Below are positions 24,479-35,694 of a stretch of 64,000 nt of DNA, in pieces. The DNA comes from Castellaniella ginsengisoli (GTDB lineage: Bacteria > Pseudomonadota > Gammaproteobacteria > Burkholderiales > Burkholderiaceae_B): assembly GCF_039523235.1 (NCBI RefSeq), contig NZ_BAAAEX010000010.1; one strand, written 5' to 3'. The translations under genes and the position numbers were made by a program. Every line of letters begins with the position of its first letter. Positions within the stretch are counted from its first letter, which is position 1. Under the pieces are notes generated by a model that worked only from the letters and a program-made list of their open reading frames with translations, was not told the origin of the DNA and searched no databases.

Positions 24479-26653
24479 TCAGGCCCCGGCGGCCAGTTCG
24501 GCCTTCTTCACCTGGCGCCAGTGGTGCAGCAGCGGCTCGGTGTAGCCGTTGGGTTGCTCCAGGCCCTTGAAGATCAGGTCGCTGGCGGCCTTGAAGGCGC
24601 AGGACGTGTCGAAATGGCCGTCCATGGGTTCGTAGGCGGGGTCGCCGGCGTTTTGCTTGTCCACCACGGCGGCCATGCGGCGCAGGGTTTCCTCGACCTG
24701 CGCGCGGGTGACGACGCCGTGCAGCAGCCAGTTGGCGATGTGCTGGCTGGAGATGCGCAGCGTGGCGCGGTCCTCCATCAGGCCCACGTCGTGAATGTCG
24801 GGCACCTTGGAGCAGCCCACGCCCTGGTCGATCCAGCGCACCACGTAGCCCAGGATGCCCTGGCAGTTGTTGTCCAGCTCTTGCTGGATCTGCTTGGGCG
24901 TCCAGGTGGGCGCGGCGGTGACCGGCACGGTCAGGATGCGGTCGGTGTAGTCCTCGTGGTGGTTTTCCAGGGACTTCTGCACCTCGACCACGTCGACCTG
25001 GTGGTAGTGCAGGGCGTGCAGGGTGGCGGCGGTGGGCGAAGGCACCCAGGCGGTGTTGCCGCCGGCCTTCACGTGGTTGATTTTCTGCTCCAGCATGGCG
25101 GCCATCAGGTCGGGCATGGCCCACATGCCCTTGCCGATCTGGGCGTGGCCGCGCAGGCCGCATTCCAGGCCGGTCTGCACGTTGTTCAGCTCGTAGGCCT
25201 GGATCCAGGGCTGGGCCTTCATGTCGCCCTTGCGCACCATGACGCCGGCGCGCATCGAGGTGTGCAGCTCGTCGCCGGTGCGGTCCAGGAAGCCGGTGTT
25301 GATGAAGGCCACGCGCGCGGCGGCGGCGGCGATGCAGGCCTTGAGGTTGACGCTGGTGCGGCGCTCCTCGTCCATGATGCCCATCTTGATGGTGTGGGGC
25401 GCCAGGCCCAGGAGCTGCTCGACGCGGTCGAAGACTTCGCTGGCGAAGGCGACTTCGTCGGGGCCGTGCATCTTGGGCTTGACGATGTAGATCGAGCCGG
25501 TGCGGGAGTTCTTGCGCGACTTCAGATCGTGGATGGCGATCAGCGAAGTGCAGACGGCGTCCAGGATGCCCTCGGGCACCTCGCGGCCCTCGCGGTCCAG
25601 GATGGCCGGGTTGGTCATCAGGTGGCCCACGTTGCGCACGAACATCAGCGAGCGGCCGTGCAAGGTCGCGGCCGAACCGTCGCGGGCGGTGTATTCGCGG
25701 TCCGGATTCAGGCGGCGGGTGAGGGTCTTGCCGCCCTTGACCAGGTCCTCGGCCAGATCGCCCTTCATCAAGCCCAGCCAGTTGCGATAGGCCAGGACCT
25801 TGTCGTCGGCATCCACGGCGGCGACGGAGTCCTCGCAATCCATGATGGTGGTGAGGGCGGCCTCGACGACCACGTCCTTGATGTGGGCGGCGTCGGTCTT
25901 GCCGATGGGGTGTCCGGCGTCGAACTGGATCTCGATGTGCAGGCCGTGGCGGCGCAAGACCAGCGCCTGCGGGGCGGCGGCGTCGCCGCGATGGCCCAGG
26001 AAGGCGCCGGCATCGGCCAGCGTGGTGGCCGTGCCGTCTTTCAGCGTGACGCGCAGATCGCCCTGGATGACGGTGTAGGCGGTGGCGTCGGCGTGCGAGC
26101 CCTGGGCCAGGGGGAAGCTGTCGTCCAGGAAGCGGCGGGCGAAGGCGATGACGCGCGCGCCGCGCACCGGGTTGTAGCCCCCGGTGCGCTCGGCGCCGTC
26201 CGTCTCGGGGATCGCGTCGGTGCCGTACAGGGCGTCGTACAGGCTGCCCCAGCGGGCATTGGCGGCGTTCAGCGCGTAGCGGGCGTTCATCACCGGCACG
26301 ACCAGTTGGGGACCGGCCTGGGCGGTGATCTCGACATCGACGTTCGCGGTGGTGACGGCGACCTGGGCGGGCGCGTCTTTCAGGTAGCCGATCTCCTTGA
26401 GGAAGGCGCGGTAGGCGGCCGGGTCGGCGATGGGGCCGGGATGCTGGGCGTACCAGTCGTCCAGGGCGGCCTGGAGGCGGTCGCGTTCGGCCAGCAGTGC
26501 GCGGTTCTTGGGCGCGAGATCATGAATGATCGCCGAAAGGCCTTCCCAGAAGGCGGCCGGCTGTACGTCCGTACCCGGCAGGGCTTCCTGTTCGATGAAG
26601 CGGTGCAGGGAGGCGGCGATCTGGAGTCCATGGCTGGAGATGCGATCGGTCAT
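24479..26653 (-). CDS. glcB: Malate synthase G
   Basis: Malate synthase G condenses glyoxylate with acetyl-CoA to malate; this is one of the two exits of glyoxylate in this region. The 724-residue product matches the length of isoform G (723 in E. coli). It has the typical N-terminus (HGLQIAASLHRFIEQEALPG), the TIM-barrel segment VVEAALTTIMDCEDSVAAVD, GRSLMFVRNVGHLMTN and TGSIYIVKPKMHGPDEV. It is a single-gene unit with its own promoter and terminator, transcribed in the same direction as the glyoxylate-to-pyruvate operon just upstream. Confidence 0.97.
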   Translation of the reverse strand: MTDRISSHGLQIAASLHRFIEQEALPGTDVQPAAFWEGLSAIIHDLAPKNRALLAERDRLQAALDDWYAQHPGPIADPAAYRAFLKEIGYLKDAPAQVAVTTANVDVEITAQAGPQLVVPVMNARYALNAANARWGSLYDALYGTDAIPETDGAERTGGYNPVRGARVIAFARRFLDDSFPLAQGSHADATAYTVIQGDLRVTLKDGTATTLADAGAFLGHRGDAAAPQALVLRRHGLHIEIQFDAGHPIGKTDAAHIKDVVVEAALTTIMDCEDSVAAVDADDKVLAYRNWLGLMKGDLAEDLVKGGKTLTRRLNPDREYTARDGSAATLHGRSLMFVRNVGHLMTNPAILDREGREVPEGILDAVCTSLIAIHDLKSRKNSRTGSIYIVKPKMHGPDEVAFASEVFDRVEQLLGLAPHTIKMGIMDEERRTSVNLKACIAAAAARVAFINTGFLDRTGDELHTSMRAGVMVRKGDMKAQPWIQAYELNNVQTGLECGLRGHAQIGKGMWAMPDLMAAMLEQKINHVKAGGNTAWVPSPTAATLHALHYHQVDVVEVQKSLENHHEDYTDRILTVPVTAAPTWTPKQIQQELDNNCQGILGYVVRWIDQGVGCSKVPDIHDVGLMEDRATLRISSQHIANWLLHGVVTRAQVEETLRRMAAVVDKQNAGDPAYEPMDGHFDTSCAFKAASDLIFKGLEQPNGYTEPLLHHWRQVKKAELAAGA

Positions 26654-26688
26654 GATGGTCCTTGGATGAGCTGGAAATCGATCCTTTG

Positions 26689-26718
26689 ATTATAGGCAGT
26701 CTTCTATAAGAGTTAAAG
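26689..26718 (-). promoter_or_regulatory. glcB promoter
   Basis: On the minus strand a perfect TATAAT (26694-26689) is preceded, 18 bases upstream, by TTTAAC (26718-26713). Transcription would start near 26682, with AAGGA before the glcB ATG. The spacer contains a CTTATAGAAG imperfect palindrome that could be an operator. Confidence 0.6.
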
Positions 26719-26771
26719 TTGCGCCCATGACCGGCGGCGCCCCGCCATGTGCATGCAAGTGATTGCCGTGC

Positions 26772-26806
26772 AAAAGAAAACGCCCGCTTCCGGGGAAGCG
26801 GGCGGG
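26772..26806 (-). terminator. Rho-independent terminator of the gcl-to-pyk operon
   Basis: On the minus strand a CGCCCGCTTCC / GGAAGCGGGCG stem with a two-base loop is followed by TTTTCTTTT, starting about 30 bases after the pyk stop. It should end the six-gene glyoxylate operon before glcB. Confidence 0.85.
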
Positions 26807-26836
26807 CTATATGCCGGTCCGGATAGTGCTTATTTT

Positions 26837-28255
26837 TCAGGACACCTGGGCAATGTGCAGCAGGTTCGTGCTGCCGCTGTGTCCGAAAGGCAGGCCGGCG
26901 ATCACGATGAGGGTGTCGCCCGCTTCGGCCAGCCCGGCCTGGCGCGCGGCGGCCGTGGCGCGCTCGATCATTTCGCTGGATTCTTTCAACTGCTCCGGGA
27001 AATGAACGGGACGCACGCCCCAGGCCAGGGCCAGGCGGCGGGCGGTTTCAGGCTGCGGCGTGAGGGCCAGGATCGGCGTGGCGGGGCGTTCGCGGCTGGC
27101 GCGCAGGGCGCTGAAGCCCGAGGCCGTGTAGGCCACGGTCGCGGCGGGCTCCAGCAGGCCGGCGACGCGGCGCAAGGCGCAGCAGATGGCGTCCGGGATG
27201 TTGGCCTCGGCCGGGCTGTGGGTGGCGTCCAGGTTGGCGCGCCAGGAAGGGTCGGCCTCCACTTCGCGGATGATGTGTTCCATGATGGTGACCGCTTCGA
27301 CCGGGTACTGGCCGGATGCCGATTCGGCCGACAGCATGACGGCGTCGGCCCCGCTGTAGACGGCGGTGGCGACGTCGGAGGCTTCCGCGCGGGTGGGGAC
27401 GGGCGCGGTGATCATGGATTCCAGCATCTGCGTGGCGACGACCACCGGCTTGCCCGCGGCGCGCGCCCGGCGCACGATCCGTTGCTGCAGCACCGGCACG
27501 CGTTGCGGGGGCAGTTCCACGCCCAGGTCGCCGCGCGCCACCATGAGGCCGTCGGCCTGCGCCACGATGGCGTCCAGGTGTTCGATGGCGGCGGGCTTTT
27601 CCAGCTTTGCCATGATCCAGGCGCGGTTGCCGATCAGGCCGCGCGCCTCGACGATGTCCTCGGGACGTTGCACGAAGGACAGGGCGACCCAGTCCACGCC
27701 CAGCGACAGGCCGAATTCCAGATCGGCGCGGTCCTTGGGCGTCAGCGGGGAGATCGGCAGGATGACGCCGGGCACGTTCACGCCCTTGCGGTCGGACAGC
27801 GGGCCGCCCACCAGCACGGTGGTCTCGGCGAAATCCGGGCCGTGGCGGTCCACGCGCAGGCGCAGCTTGCCGTCGTCCAGCAGCAGGTCGGTGCCGTCTT
27901 CCAGCGCGGCGAAGATTTCCGGGTGCGGCAGATTGGCGCGGGCCGCATCGCCTTCGGCGGAATCCAGGTCCAGGCGAAAGGGCTGACCGGCCGTCAGGAC
28001 GGTCTTGCCTCCCGCAATCCGGCCCACGCGCAGTTTCGGCCCCTGCAGGTCCATCAGGATGCCGATGGGGCGGCCCAGTTCCTGCTCGATCTGGCGGATG
28101 ATGCGGTGACGCTCGGCGTGGTCTTCGTGCGTGCCGTGGCTGAAGTTCAGGCGGAACACATTGGCGCCGGCCAGGGCCAGGGCGCGGATCTGTTCGGGCG
28201 TGGAGCTGGCGGGCCCCAGGGTGGCCAGGATGCGGGCGCGGCGGTCGGGGGTCAT
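26837..28255 (-). CDS. pyk: Pyruvate kinase
   Basis: The enzyme converts phosphoenolpyruvate and ADP to pyruvate and ATP. The 472-residue product has RARILATLGPASSTPEQI at the N-terminus. ANVFRLNFSHGTHEDH carries the substrate and K+ ligands. The signature IMAKLEKPAAIEHLDAIV includes the catalytic lysine, and ARGDLGVELPPQRVPVLQQ follows. As the last gene of the gcl operon it would finish the route glyoxylate → tartronate semialdehyde → glycerate → 2-phosphoglycerate → PEP → pyruvate. Only enolase is not in this window. Confidence 0.96.
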   Translation of the reverse strand: MTPDRRARILATLGPASSTPEQIRALALAGANVFRLNFSHGTHEDHAERHRIIRQIEQELGRPIGILMDLQGPKLRVGRIAGGKTVLTAGQPFRLDLDSAEGDAARANLPHPEIFAALEDGTDLLLDDGKLRLRVDRHGPDFAETTVLVGGPLSDRKGVNVPGVILPISPLTPKDRADLEFGLSLGVDWVALSFVQRPEDIVEARGLIGNRAWIMAKLEKPAAIEHLDAIVAQADGLMVARGDLGVELPPQRVPVLQQRIVRRARAAGKPVVVATQMLESMITAPVPTRAEASDVATAVYSGADAVMLSAESASGQYPVEAVTIMEHIIREVEADPSWRANLDATHSPAEANIPDAICCALRRVAGLLEPAATVAYTASGFSALRASRERPATPILALTPQPETARRLALAWGVRPVHFPEQLKESSEMIERATAAARQAGLAEAGDTLIVIAGLPFGHSGSTNLLHIAQVS

Positions 28256-28257
28256 GG

Positions 28258-28683
28258 CTAGGCTCCTGCGTAGAGATGATTGGCGCCGTCCAGGGCGGCC
28301 ACGCCGGCGCGGGCCACCTGGGCGTCCTGCCCGGCCTGCACGCCGGACACGCCGACCGCGCCGATGATATGGCCGTCGAAATAAATGGGCTCGCCGCCCT
28401 CCAGGGGCACGACGGGCATGGACAGGGCGGCGATGCGCCCCTGGTTGACCATGTCTTCGTAGACTTTGCTGGGCTTGCCGCTGAGGATGCAGGCGCGGGC
28501 CTTCTCCGGGGCCACCTGGGCGCTCATGAGGGGGGCGCCGTCCATGCGTTGCAGCCACAGGGCGTGGCCGCCTGCGTCGCAGATGGCGATGCTGACGTTC
28601 CAGCCGCTCTGGCGGGCTTCGGACTCGGCGGCGGCGGCCATGCGGCGCGCGTCTTCCTGGCTCAGGACTCGGATGGTCTTCAT
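28258..28683 (-). CDS. glcG: GlcG/HbpS-family heme-binding-like protein
   Basis: A 141-residue DUF336 protein with SIAICDAGGHALWLQRMDGAP, the SGKPSKVYEDM segment and the C-terminal GAVGVSGVQAGQDAQVARAG motif. GlcG-type proteins accompany glycolate/glyoxylate and propanediol genes; some bind heme, but their biochemical role is not settled. It is two bases from pyk and 30 bases after glycerate kinase in the same operon, consistent with a glyoxylate-linked role. Confidence 0.88.
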   Translation of the reverse strand: MKTIRVLSQEDARRMAAAAESEARQSGWNVSIAICDAGGHALWLQRMDGAPLMSAQVAPEKARACILSGKPSKVYEDMVNQGRIAALSMPVVPLEGGEPIYFDGHIIGAVGVSGVQAGQDAQVARAGVAALDGANHLYAGA

Positions 28684-28713
28684 GGTGTGTCTCCTGGGGG
28701 GGCGCCGCCGGGT

Positions 28714-29976
28714 TCAGAGGACCAGGACGGCGCGGAAATCGTTGACGTTGGTCAGGGTGGGGCCGGTGATGAGGGAATCGCCCAGGCGCTCGAAGAAGCC
28801 GTGGCCGTTGTTGTCGTCCAGGTGGGCGCGCGGCGGCATGCCGGCCGCCCAGGCGCGCGCCAGGGTGTCGGGGCCGATGAGGGCGCCGGCGATCTCCTCC
28901 TGGCCGTCCACGCCGTCGGTATCGCCGGCCAGGGCGTGGACGCCTTCGGCGCCGTCCAGGGTGATGGCCATGGAAAGCAGGCATTCGACGTTGCGCCCGC
29001 CCCGGCCCTGGCCGCGTACGGTGACGGTGGTCTCGCCGCCCGAGAGCAGCACGCAGGGCGCGGGGACCGGCTGGCCGTGGGCGCGCACCTGCAGGGCGAT
29101 GCCGCCCAGGACCTTGCCGACGTCGCGGGCCTCGCCCTCGATGCGGTCCCCCAGCAGCAGCGGCGCGACGCCGGCTTCCCGGGCCACGGCGGCGGCGGCC
29201 TCCAGCGCCCTCTGGGGGGTGGCCACCAGATGGGTTTCGACGCGCGCCAGCCGGGCATCGCCCGGTTTGAGGGTTTCGCCTTCGCCGGACTCCAGCAGGC
29301 GGCGGGCGCCGGCCGGCAGGTCGATGCCGTAGCGGCGCACGATGTCCAGCGCGTCGGCGCAGGTGGTCGGATCGGGCACGGTCGGGCCCGAGGCGATGTC
29401 GCCGGGCTGGTCGCCCGGGACGTCGGAGATCAGCAGGTTGACTACGCGGGCCGGCGCACAGGCCGCCGCGAGCCGGCCGCCCTTGATGCCCGAGAGGTGG
29501 CGGCGCACGCAGTTCATTTCGGAGATCGTCGCGCCGGATTTCAGCAGGGCGCGGCTGATGGCCTGCTTGTCGGCCAGCGTGACGCCTGCGCCGGGTACGG
29601 GCAGCAGGGAGGATCCCCCGCCCGAGATCAGGCAGATCACCAGGTCGTCGGCCGTCAGGCCGGACACGAGCTCGAACAGCCGCCGGGCGGCCGTCTCGCC
29701 CGCCTCGTCGGGTACCGGGTGGGCGGCTTCGACGATCTCGATGCGTTCGCAGGGCACGGCGTAGCCGTAGCGGGTGACGACCAGGCCTTCGAGCGGGCCG
29801 GCCCAATGCCGTTCGAGGGCCTGGGCCATGGCGGCCGAAGCCTTGCCTGCGCCAATGACGAGGGTGCGCCCTTTGGGCCTTTGCGGCAGGAAGGCGGGGA
29901 TGCAGTGCTCGGGCTGGGCGGCGCGCACGGCCGCCTGGAACATGCGGGTGAGAAGTTCGCGGGGCGAGAGGTTCAT
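28714..29976 (-). CDS. ttuD: Glycerate 2-kinase (MOFRL/TtuD type)
   Basis: The enzyme phosphorylates D-glycerate to 2-phosphoglycerate; homologues are often labelled hydroxypyruvate reductase. The 420-residue product has TLVIGAGKASAAMAQALE, DDLVICLISGGGSSLLPVP and EMNCVRRHLSGIKGGRLA. VLLSGGETTVTVRGQGRGGRN is the family's nucleotide region, followed by the C-terminal GHGFFERLGDSLITGPTLTN. The start at 29976 gives the normal MNLSPRELLTRMF N-terminus. It directly follows GlxR in the pathway. Confidence 0.93.
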   Translation of the reverse strand: MNLSPRELLTRMFQAAVRAAQPEHCIPAFLPQRPKGRTLVIGAGKASAAMAQALERHWAGPLEGLVVTRYGYAVPCERIEIVEAAHPVPDEAGETAARRLFELVSGLTADDLVICLISGGGSSLLPVPGAGVTLADKQAISRALLKSGATISEMNCVRRHLSGIKGGRLAAACAPARVVNLLISDVPGDQPGDIASGPTVPDPTTCADALDIVRRYGIDLPAGARRLLESGEGETLKPGDARLARVETHLVATPQRALEAAAAVAREAGVAPLLLGDRIEGEARDVGKVLGGIALQVRAHGQPVPAPCVLLSGGETTVTVRGQGRGGRNVECLLSMAITLDGAEGVHALAGDTDGVDGQEEIAGALIGPDTLARAWAAGMPPRAHLDDNNGHGFFERLGDSLITGPTLTNVNDFRAVLVL

Positions 29977-30075
29977 GATGCGTCCATCCCGAGGGTGGGG
30001 GCGGTGGATGGGCCCGTGCCGGACGGATCCGGGCCGCTTGCAAGCCGATGGGGCGGGGCGGCGCCGCACGGTGTG

Positions 30076-30122
30076 CGCCCTGCCCGGCGGCCGGACCGCT
30101 GGCAGGTCCGCCGGGCAGGGCG
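30076..30122 (-). terminator. Long GC-rich hairpin after glxR
   Basis: Perfect 15-bp arms CGCCCTGCCCGGCGG and its complement (30076-30090 with 30108-30122) enclose 17 bases, 18 bases after the glxR stop. There is no T-run, so it may be an mRNA stabilising or partial attenuation structure within the operon rather than a full terminator. Confidence 0.45.
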
Positions 30123-30139
30123 TGGCGCGCAGCCTGCGC

Positions 30140-31024
30140 TTACTGGCCGATTTCGTGGTTCGCCATGATTTCCAGCGCGCGCACCATGCCGGAGTGGTCC
30201 CAGCCGGCGCCGCCGTGGGCCACGCAGGCGTTGAACAGCTCCTGGGCCAGGGCCGTGCTGGGCAGGGACATCCCCAACTGGCGGGCGGTGGTCAGGGCCA
30301 GGTTCAGGTCCTTCTGGTGCAGGTTGATGCGGAAGCCCGGGTCGAAGGTGCGCTTGACCATGCGCTCGCCGTGCACTTCCAGGATGCGCGAGCTGGCGAA
30401 GCCGCCCATCAGCGCCTGGCGGACCTTGGCCGGATCGGCGCCCGCCTTGGAGGCCAGCAGCAAGGCTTCGCCCACGGCCTCGATGGTCAGCGCGACGATG
30501 ATCTGGTTGGCGACCTTGGTGGTCTGGCCGTCGCCGTTGCCGCCCACCAGCGTGATGTTCTTGCCCATCAGCTCGAAGATCGGCTTGCATTGGTCGAACG
30601 CGGCCTGGCTGCCGCCGATCATGATGGTCAGGCTGGCGGCTTTGGCGCCGACTTCGCCGCCGGAGACCGGCGCGTCCAGATATTCGCAGCCCAGCGCATT
30701 GATCTTCTTGGCGAATTCCTTGGTGGCGACGGGCGAGATCGAACTCATGTCGATGACGATCTTGCCCTTGCTCAGGCCGGCGGCCACGCCGTTCTCGCCG
30801 AACAGCACGGCTTCGACGTCGGGGGTGTCGGGCACCATGATGATGATGATGTCGGACGCCTGGGCGACTTCCGTCGCGTTGGCAAGCGCTTTGGCGCCCG
30901 CGTCCAGCAGGCTCTGGGGCGTCTTGCCGACGGTGTAGGTGGCCAGGGTGTGGCCGCCCTGGATGAGGTTGGCGGCCATGGGGGTGCCCATGATGCCCAG
31001 ACCGATGAAACCGATGTTGGCCAT
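30140..31024 (-). CDS. glxR: 2-hydroxy-3-oxopropionate (tartronate semialdehyde) reductase
   Basis: GlxR reduces tartronate semialdehyde to D-glycerate with NAD(P)H. The 294-residue product belongs to the beta-hydroxyacid dehydrogenases: N-terminal IGFIGLGIMGTPMAANLIQ Rossmann motif, FLDAPVSGGEVGAKAASLTIM-type substrate segment (here YLDAPVSGGEVGAKA), and GDGQTTKVANQIIVA with the catalytic Lys. The residues LEVHGERMVKRTFDPGF are typical of GlxR. It is the third gene of the gcl operon. Confidence 0.96.
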   Translation of the reverse strand: MANIGFIGLGIMGTPMAANLIQGGHTLATYTVGKTPQSLLDAGAKALANATEVAQASDIIIIMVPDTPDVEAVLFGENGVAAGLSKGKIVIDMSSISPVATKEFAKKINALGCEYLDAPVSGGEVGAKAASLTIMIGGSQAAFDQCKPIFELMGKNITLVGGNGDGQTTKVANQIIVALTIEAVGEALLLASKAGADPAKVRQALMGGFASSRILEVHGERMVKRTFDPGFRINLHQKDLNLALTTARQLGMSLPSTALAQELFNACVAHGGAGWDHSGMVRALEIMANHEIGQ

Positions 31025-31059
31025 GTCAGTTCTCCTTGTTGATGGGTGTGTCGTGCGGA

Positions 31060-31836
31060 TCAGGCCAGCGCCTGGATCCAGCCCAGGCCGTCCTCGGTGC
31101 GGGCGGCCGGTTTGTATTCGCAGCCGATCCAGCCGTCGTAGCCGGCGGCGTCGATGTGGCGGAACAGCCAGCGGTAATTGATCTCGCCGGTGCCGGGCTC
31201 GTTGCGCCCGGGATTGTCGGCAAGCTGGATGTGGCCGATGGAGCCGAGGTGCTTGCTGATCGTATTGCCCAGCTCGCCTTCCATGCGCTGCGCGTGGTAG
31301 ATGTCGTATTGCACGCGCAGGTTGTCGGAGCCGACTTCGGCGATGATGGCCAGCGCCTGGTCGGTGCGCGACAGGAAGAAGCCCGGGATGTCGAAGGTGT
31401 TGATGGGCTCGATCACCAGGCGGATGCCGGCCTTCTTCAGTTCGGCGGCCGCGTAGCGCAGATTGTCCACGAAAGTCCGGTGCGCGGCGGCCGCGTCCAC
31501 GCCTGCCGGCACCTTGCCCGCCAGGCAGTTGAGCTGCGGGCAGCCCAGGGCCTGGGCGTATTCGATGGCGCGGGCGACGCCCTGCTTGAATTCCTCGACG
31601 CGGCCGGGATGGCAGGCGATGCCGCGCTCGCCGGCGTCCCAGTCGCCGGCCGGCAGGTTGTGCAGCACCTGGACCAGGCCGTTGTCCTTCAGGCGCCGGG
31701 CCAGGTCCTGCTTGTCGTAGGCGTAGGGGAACAGGTACTCGACCCCCTTGAAGCCGGCTTTCGCGGCGGCCTGGAAGCGGTCCAGAAAGTCGATCTCGGT
31801 GAACAGCATCGACAGATTGGCGGCGAATTTAGGCAT
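31060..31836 (-). CDS. hyi: Hydroxypyruvate isomerase
   Basis: Hyi interconverts hydroxypyruvate and tartronate semialdehyde. The 258-residue product is a xylose-isomerase-like TIM barrel: MPKFAANLSMLFTEIDFLDR at the start, AGFKGVEYLFPY, LVIEPINTFDIPGFFLS and VQYDIYHAQRMEGEL. The Glu, Asp and His metal ligands are in their usual places. It is 14 bases after gcl and 35 bases before glxR, the standard gcl-hyi-glxR order. Confidence 0.96.
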   Translation of the reverse strand: MPKFAANLSMLFTEIDFLDRFQAAAKAGFKGVEYLFPYAYDKQDLARRLKDNGLVQVLHNLPAGDWDAGERGIACHPGRVEEFKQGVARAIEYAQALGCPQLNCLAGKVPAGVDAAAAHRTFVDNLRYAAAELKKAGIRLVIEPINTFDIPGFFLSRTDQALAIIAEVGSDNLRVQYDIYHAQRMEGELGNTISKHLGSIGHIQLADNPGRNEPGTGEINYRWLFRHIDAAGYDGWIGCEYKPAARTEDGLGWIQALA

Positions 31837-31849
31837 GTCGTGTAGCTCC

Positions 31850-33631
<1,782 letters not shown>

Positions 33632-33724
33632 GATTTCTCCTGGATCGGTCGGATGGACATTCGGTGACGGGACCAGAATAAAGAATTCGCCCGGGTGCAG
33701 GAATCCCAGTCACTCTCTGTTCTG

Positions 33725-33743
33725 TCGATACTATTGGTATCGA
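33725..33743. promoter_or_regulatory. Inverted repeat between gcl and its divergent LysR gene
   Basis: TCGATAC-N5-GTATCGA has perfect 7-base arms. It lies 94 bases before the gcl start and 110 bases before the LysR start, the usual place for a LysR operator controlling both. The assignment to that regulator is inferred. Confidence 0.55.
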
Positions 33744-33853
33744 ATGAGATGGGCTTGAGGTAGAATTTCCTGAGCCAGGGATCGGGGGACCGCATCCGGA
33801 TTCTTCTTGTGCCGCCTTGCCTTGAGGATGTTTTCAGTCTGCGGAGGAGTGCC

Positions 33854-34771
33854 TTGAGTCGTTACACCGAGATACGCAGTTTTGTATTGATTGCCGATCA
33901 AGGCAGCTTCGCCGCCGCCGCGCTGGTCGAGGGCGTGACGCCGGTCGTCATGGGGCGGCGCCTGACGGCGCTGGAAAAGCGCCTGGGCGTGCAACTGATG
34001 CACCGGTCGACGCGCGGCCTGGTGTTGACCGACCTGGGCGAACGCTATCTGGAGCATTGCCAGCAATTGATCCAGGATTTCGACGCCGCCGATGCCAGCA
34101 TCATGTCCCGGCGCCGTTCGCTGACCGGCCACCTGGTGGTGTCGGCGCCGGCCTCGTTCGGGCGGCTGCATGTCGCGCCGCACGCGCTGGCGTTTCGCGA
34201 GCGTTATCCGGACCTGGCCCTGTCCTTCAATTTCACCGACAGTGTGGTGGATCTGGTGCGCGAGGGCTACGACATGGCGATCCGCATCGGCGAGGTCACC
34301 GATCCGAACTACGTGGCGGTGCGCCTGTATCCGAACCGCCGCGTGGTGTGCGGCACGCCGGCCTATTTCGAGTCGTACGGCGTGCCGCGCGTGCCCGAGG
34401 ATCTGGCGCGGCACAATTGCCTGGCCTTCAATCTGCAGGGGGGGCAGCATCGCGGCTGGACCTTCGTGCGCGACGGCAAGCCGTTTGCCGTGCGGGTGCG
34501 CGGCGACCTGGCCTGCAATGACGGCGAGTTGCTGTACCGCTGGGTGCGCCAGGGGTTGGGCATCGGCTGGCGCTCCACCTGGGAAATCCAGCGCGAGCTC
34601 AAGCGCGGCGAACTGGTGACGGTGCTCGACGAGTTCGCCCTGCCCGCCTACGACATCCAGGCCGTCTATCCGCAACAGCGCTATCTGCCCGCCAAGGTGC
34701 GCTATTTCATCGACGATCTGAGAAACCATTATCATGAACCCGGCTACTGGGAAGGACTGAACGCATCTTGA
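33854..34771 (+). CDS. LysR-type regulator, probable controller of the gcl operon
   Basis: A 305-residue LysR protein: helix-turn-helix YTEIRSFVLIADQGSFAAAALVEGVTP (recognition part AAAALVEGVTPVVMGRRL), then LMHRSTRGLVLTDLGERYL and the periplasmic-binding-like effector domain. The start codon appears to be TTG at 33854, with GGAGGA just upstream, which gives the normal N-terminus. Upstream GTG (33809) would add 15 unlikely residues. It is divergent from gcl. Its stop overlaps the next gene's TTG start, so the two are translationally coupled. Confidence 0.88.
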   Translation: MSRYTEIRSFVLIADQGSFAAAALVEGVTPVVMGRRLTALEKRLGVQLMHRSTRGLVLTDLGERYLEHCQQLIQDFDAADASIMSRRRSLTGHLVVSAPASFGRLHVAPHALAFRERYPDLALSFNFTDSVVDLVREGYDMAIRIGEVTDPNYVAVRLYPNRRVVCGTPAYFESYGVPRVPEDLARHNCLAFNLQGGQHRGWTFVRDGKPFAVRVRGDLACNDGELLYRWVRQGLGIGWRSTWEIQRELKRGELVTVLDEFALPAYDIQAVYPQQRYLPAKVRYFIDDLRNHYHEPGYWEGLNAS

Positions 34772-35682
34772 ACACTGAAGAAAATCCGCCGCAAGGCGCC
34801 GGAAATCGCCGCAATGAGCGGCTCGCGCTGATGGCGCTGGCCGGCATGGCGCTGGTCTGGGGCTACAACTGGGTCGTCATGAAGAAGGTGCTGGCGTATG
34901 TCGGGCCTTTCGACTTTTCCGCATTGCGCACGCTGCTGGGCGCAGCGGCGCTGCTGGTGGTGCTCAAAGCGTTGCGGCGCCCCATGCGCATCCGGGCCTG
35001 GCCCCGCGTGGTGCTGCTGGGCGTGCTGCAGACCGGGGTGTTCTCGGCCTTGATCCAGATCGCGCTGCTGCAAGGCGGCGCGGGCAAGACTTCGATCCTG
35101 GTGTACACGATGCCGTTCTGGGTCATCCCGCTGGCCTGGGCGGCCTTCGGCGAGAGGATCCGCGGGCTGCAGTGGCTGGCCCTGGCGCTGGCGGCGGCCG
35201 GCCTGCTGCTGATCCTGGAACCCTGGCACCGGCATGCCGGCATCGCCAGCGAGGCGCTGGCGCTTGCCGCCGGCCTGTGCTGGGCGCTGGCGACGCTGGT
35301 GGCGAAATGGATCAAGCGCGACTATCCGATGGATGCGTTGCCGCTGACGGCATGGCAGATGCTGTTCGGGGCCCTCGCCTTGTGCCTGGCGGCCTGGGTG
35401 GTGCCCGAACGGCCGATCGAGCCGGTGACCTACTTCTACGGGGCGCTGGCCTATAACGCCTTGCTGGCGACGGCCCTGGCCTGGTTCCTGTGGCTGTTCG
35501 CATTGCAGCACCTGTCGGCCGGCATGGCGGGGCTGTCGTCGCTGGGCGTGCCGGTGGTCGGTGTGCTGGCCGGCTGGCTGGAGCTGGGCGAAGTGCCCGG
35601 CGGGCTGGAGCTTTCGGGGATGATCCTGATCGGCGTGGCCCTGGCGGTGATCAGCCTGCGGCCGATGGGCGGGCGGAAATAG
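34768..35682 (+). CDS. EamA/DMT-family transporter
   Basis: A 304-residue protein with ten hydrophobic segments in two EamA halves: LAGMALVWGYNWVVMKKVL, then AALCWALATLVAKWIKRDY-like sequence (here GLCWALATLVAKWIKRD). The most likely start is TTG at 34768, inside the LysR stop (TTGA overlap), after GAAGGA. An ATG at 34831 would remove the hydrophilic N-terminal 21 residues. Coupling to the LysR gene suggests a transporter linked to glyoxylate or allantoin metabolism, but the substrate is unknown. It converges on allA. Confidence 0.82.
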   Translation: MNTEENPPQGAGNRRNERLALMALAGMALVWGYNWVVMKKVLAYVGPFDFSALRTLLGAAALLVVLKALRRPMRIRAWPRVVLLGVLQTGVFSALIQIALLQGGAGKTSILVYTMPFWVIPLAWAAFGERIRGLQWLALALAAAGLLLILEPWHRHAGIASEALALAAGLCWALATLVAKWIKRDYPMDALPLTAWQMLFGALALCLAAWVVPERPIEPVTYFYGALAYNALLATALAWFLWLFALQHLSAGMAGLSSLGVPVVGVLAGWLELGEVPGGLELSGMILIGVALAVISLRPMGGRK

Positions 35683-35694
35683 CGGCTGGCGTTG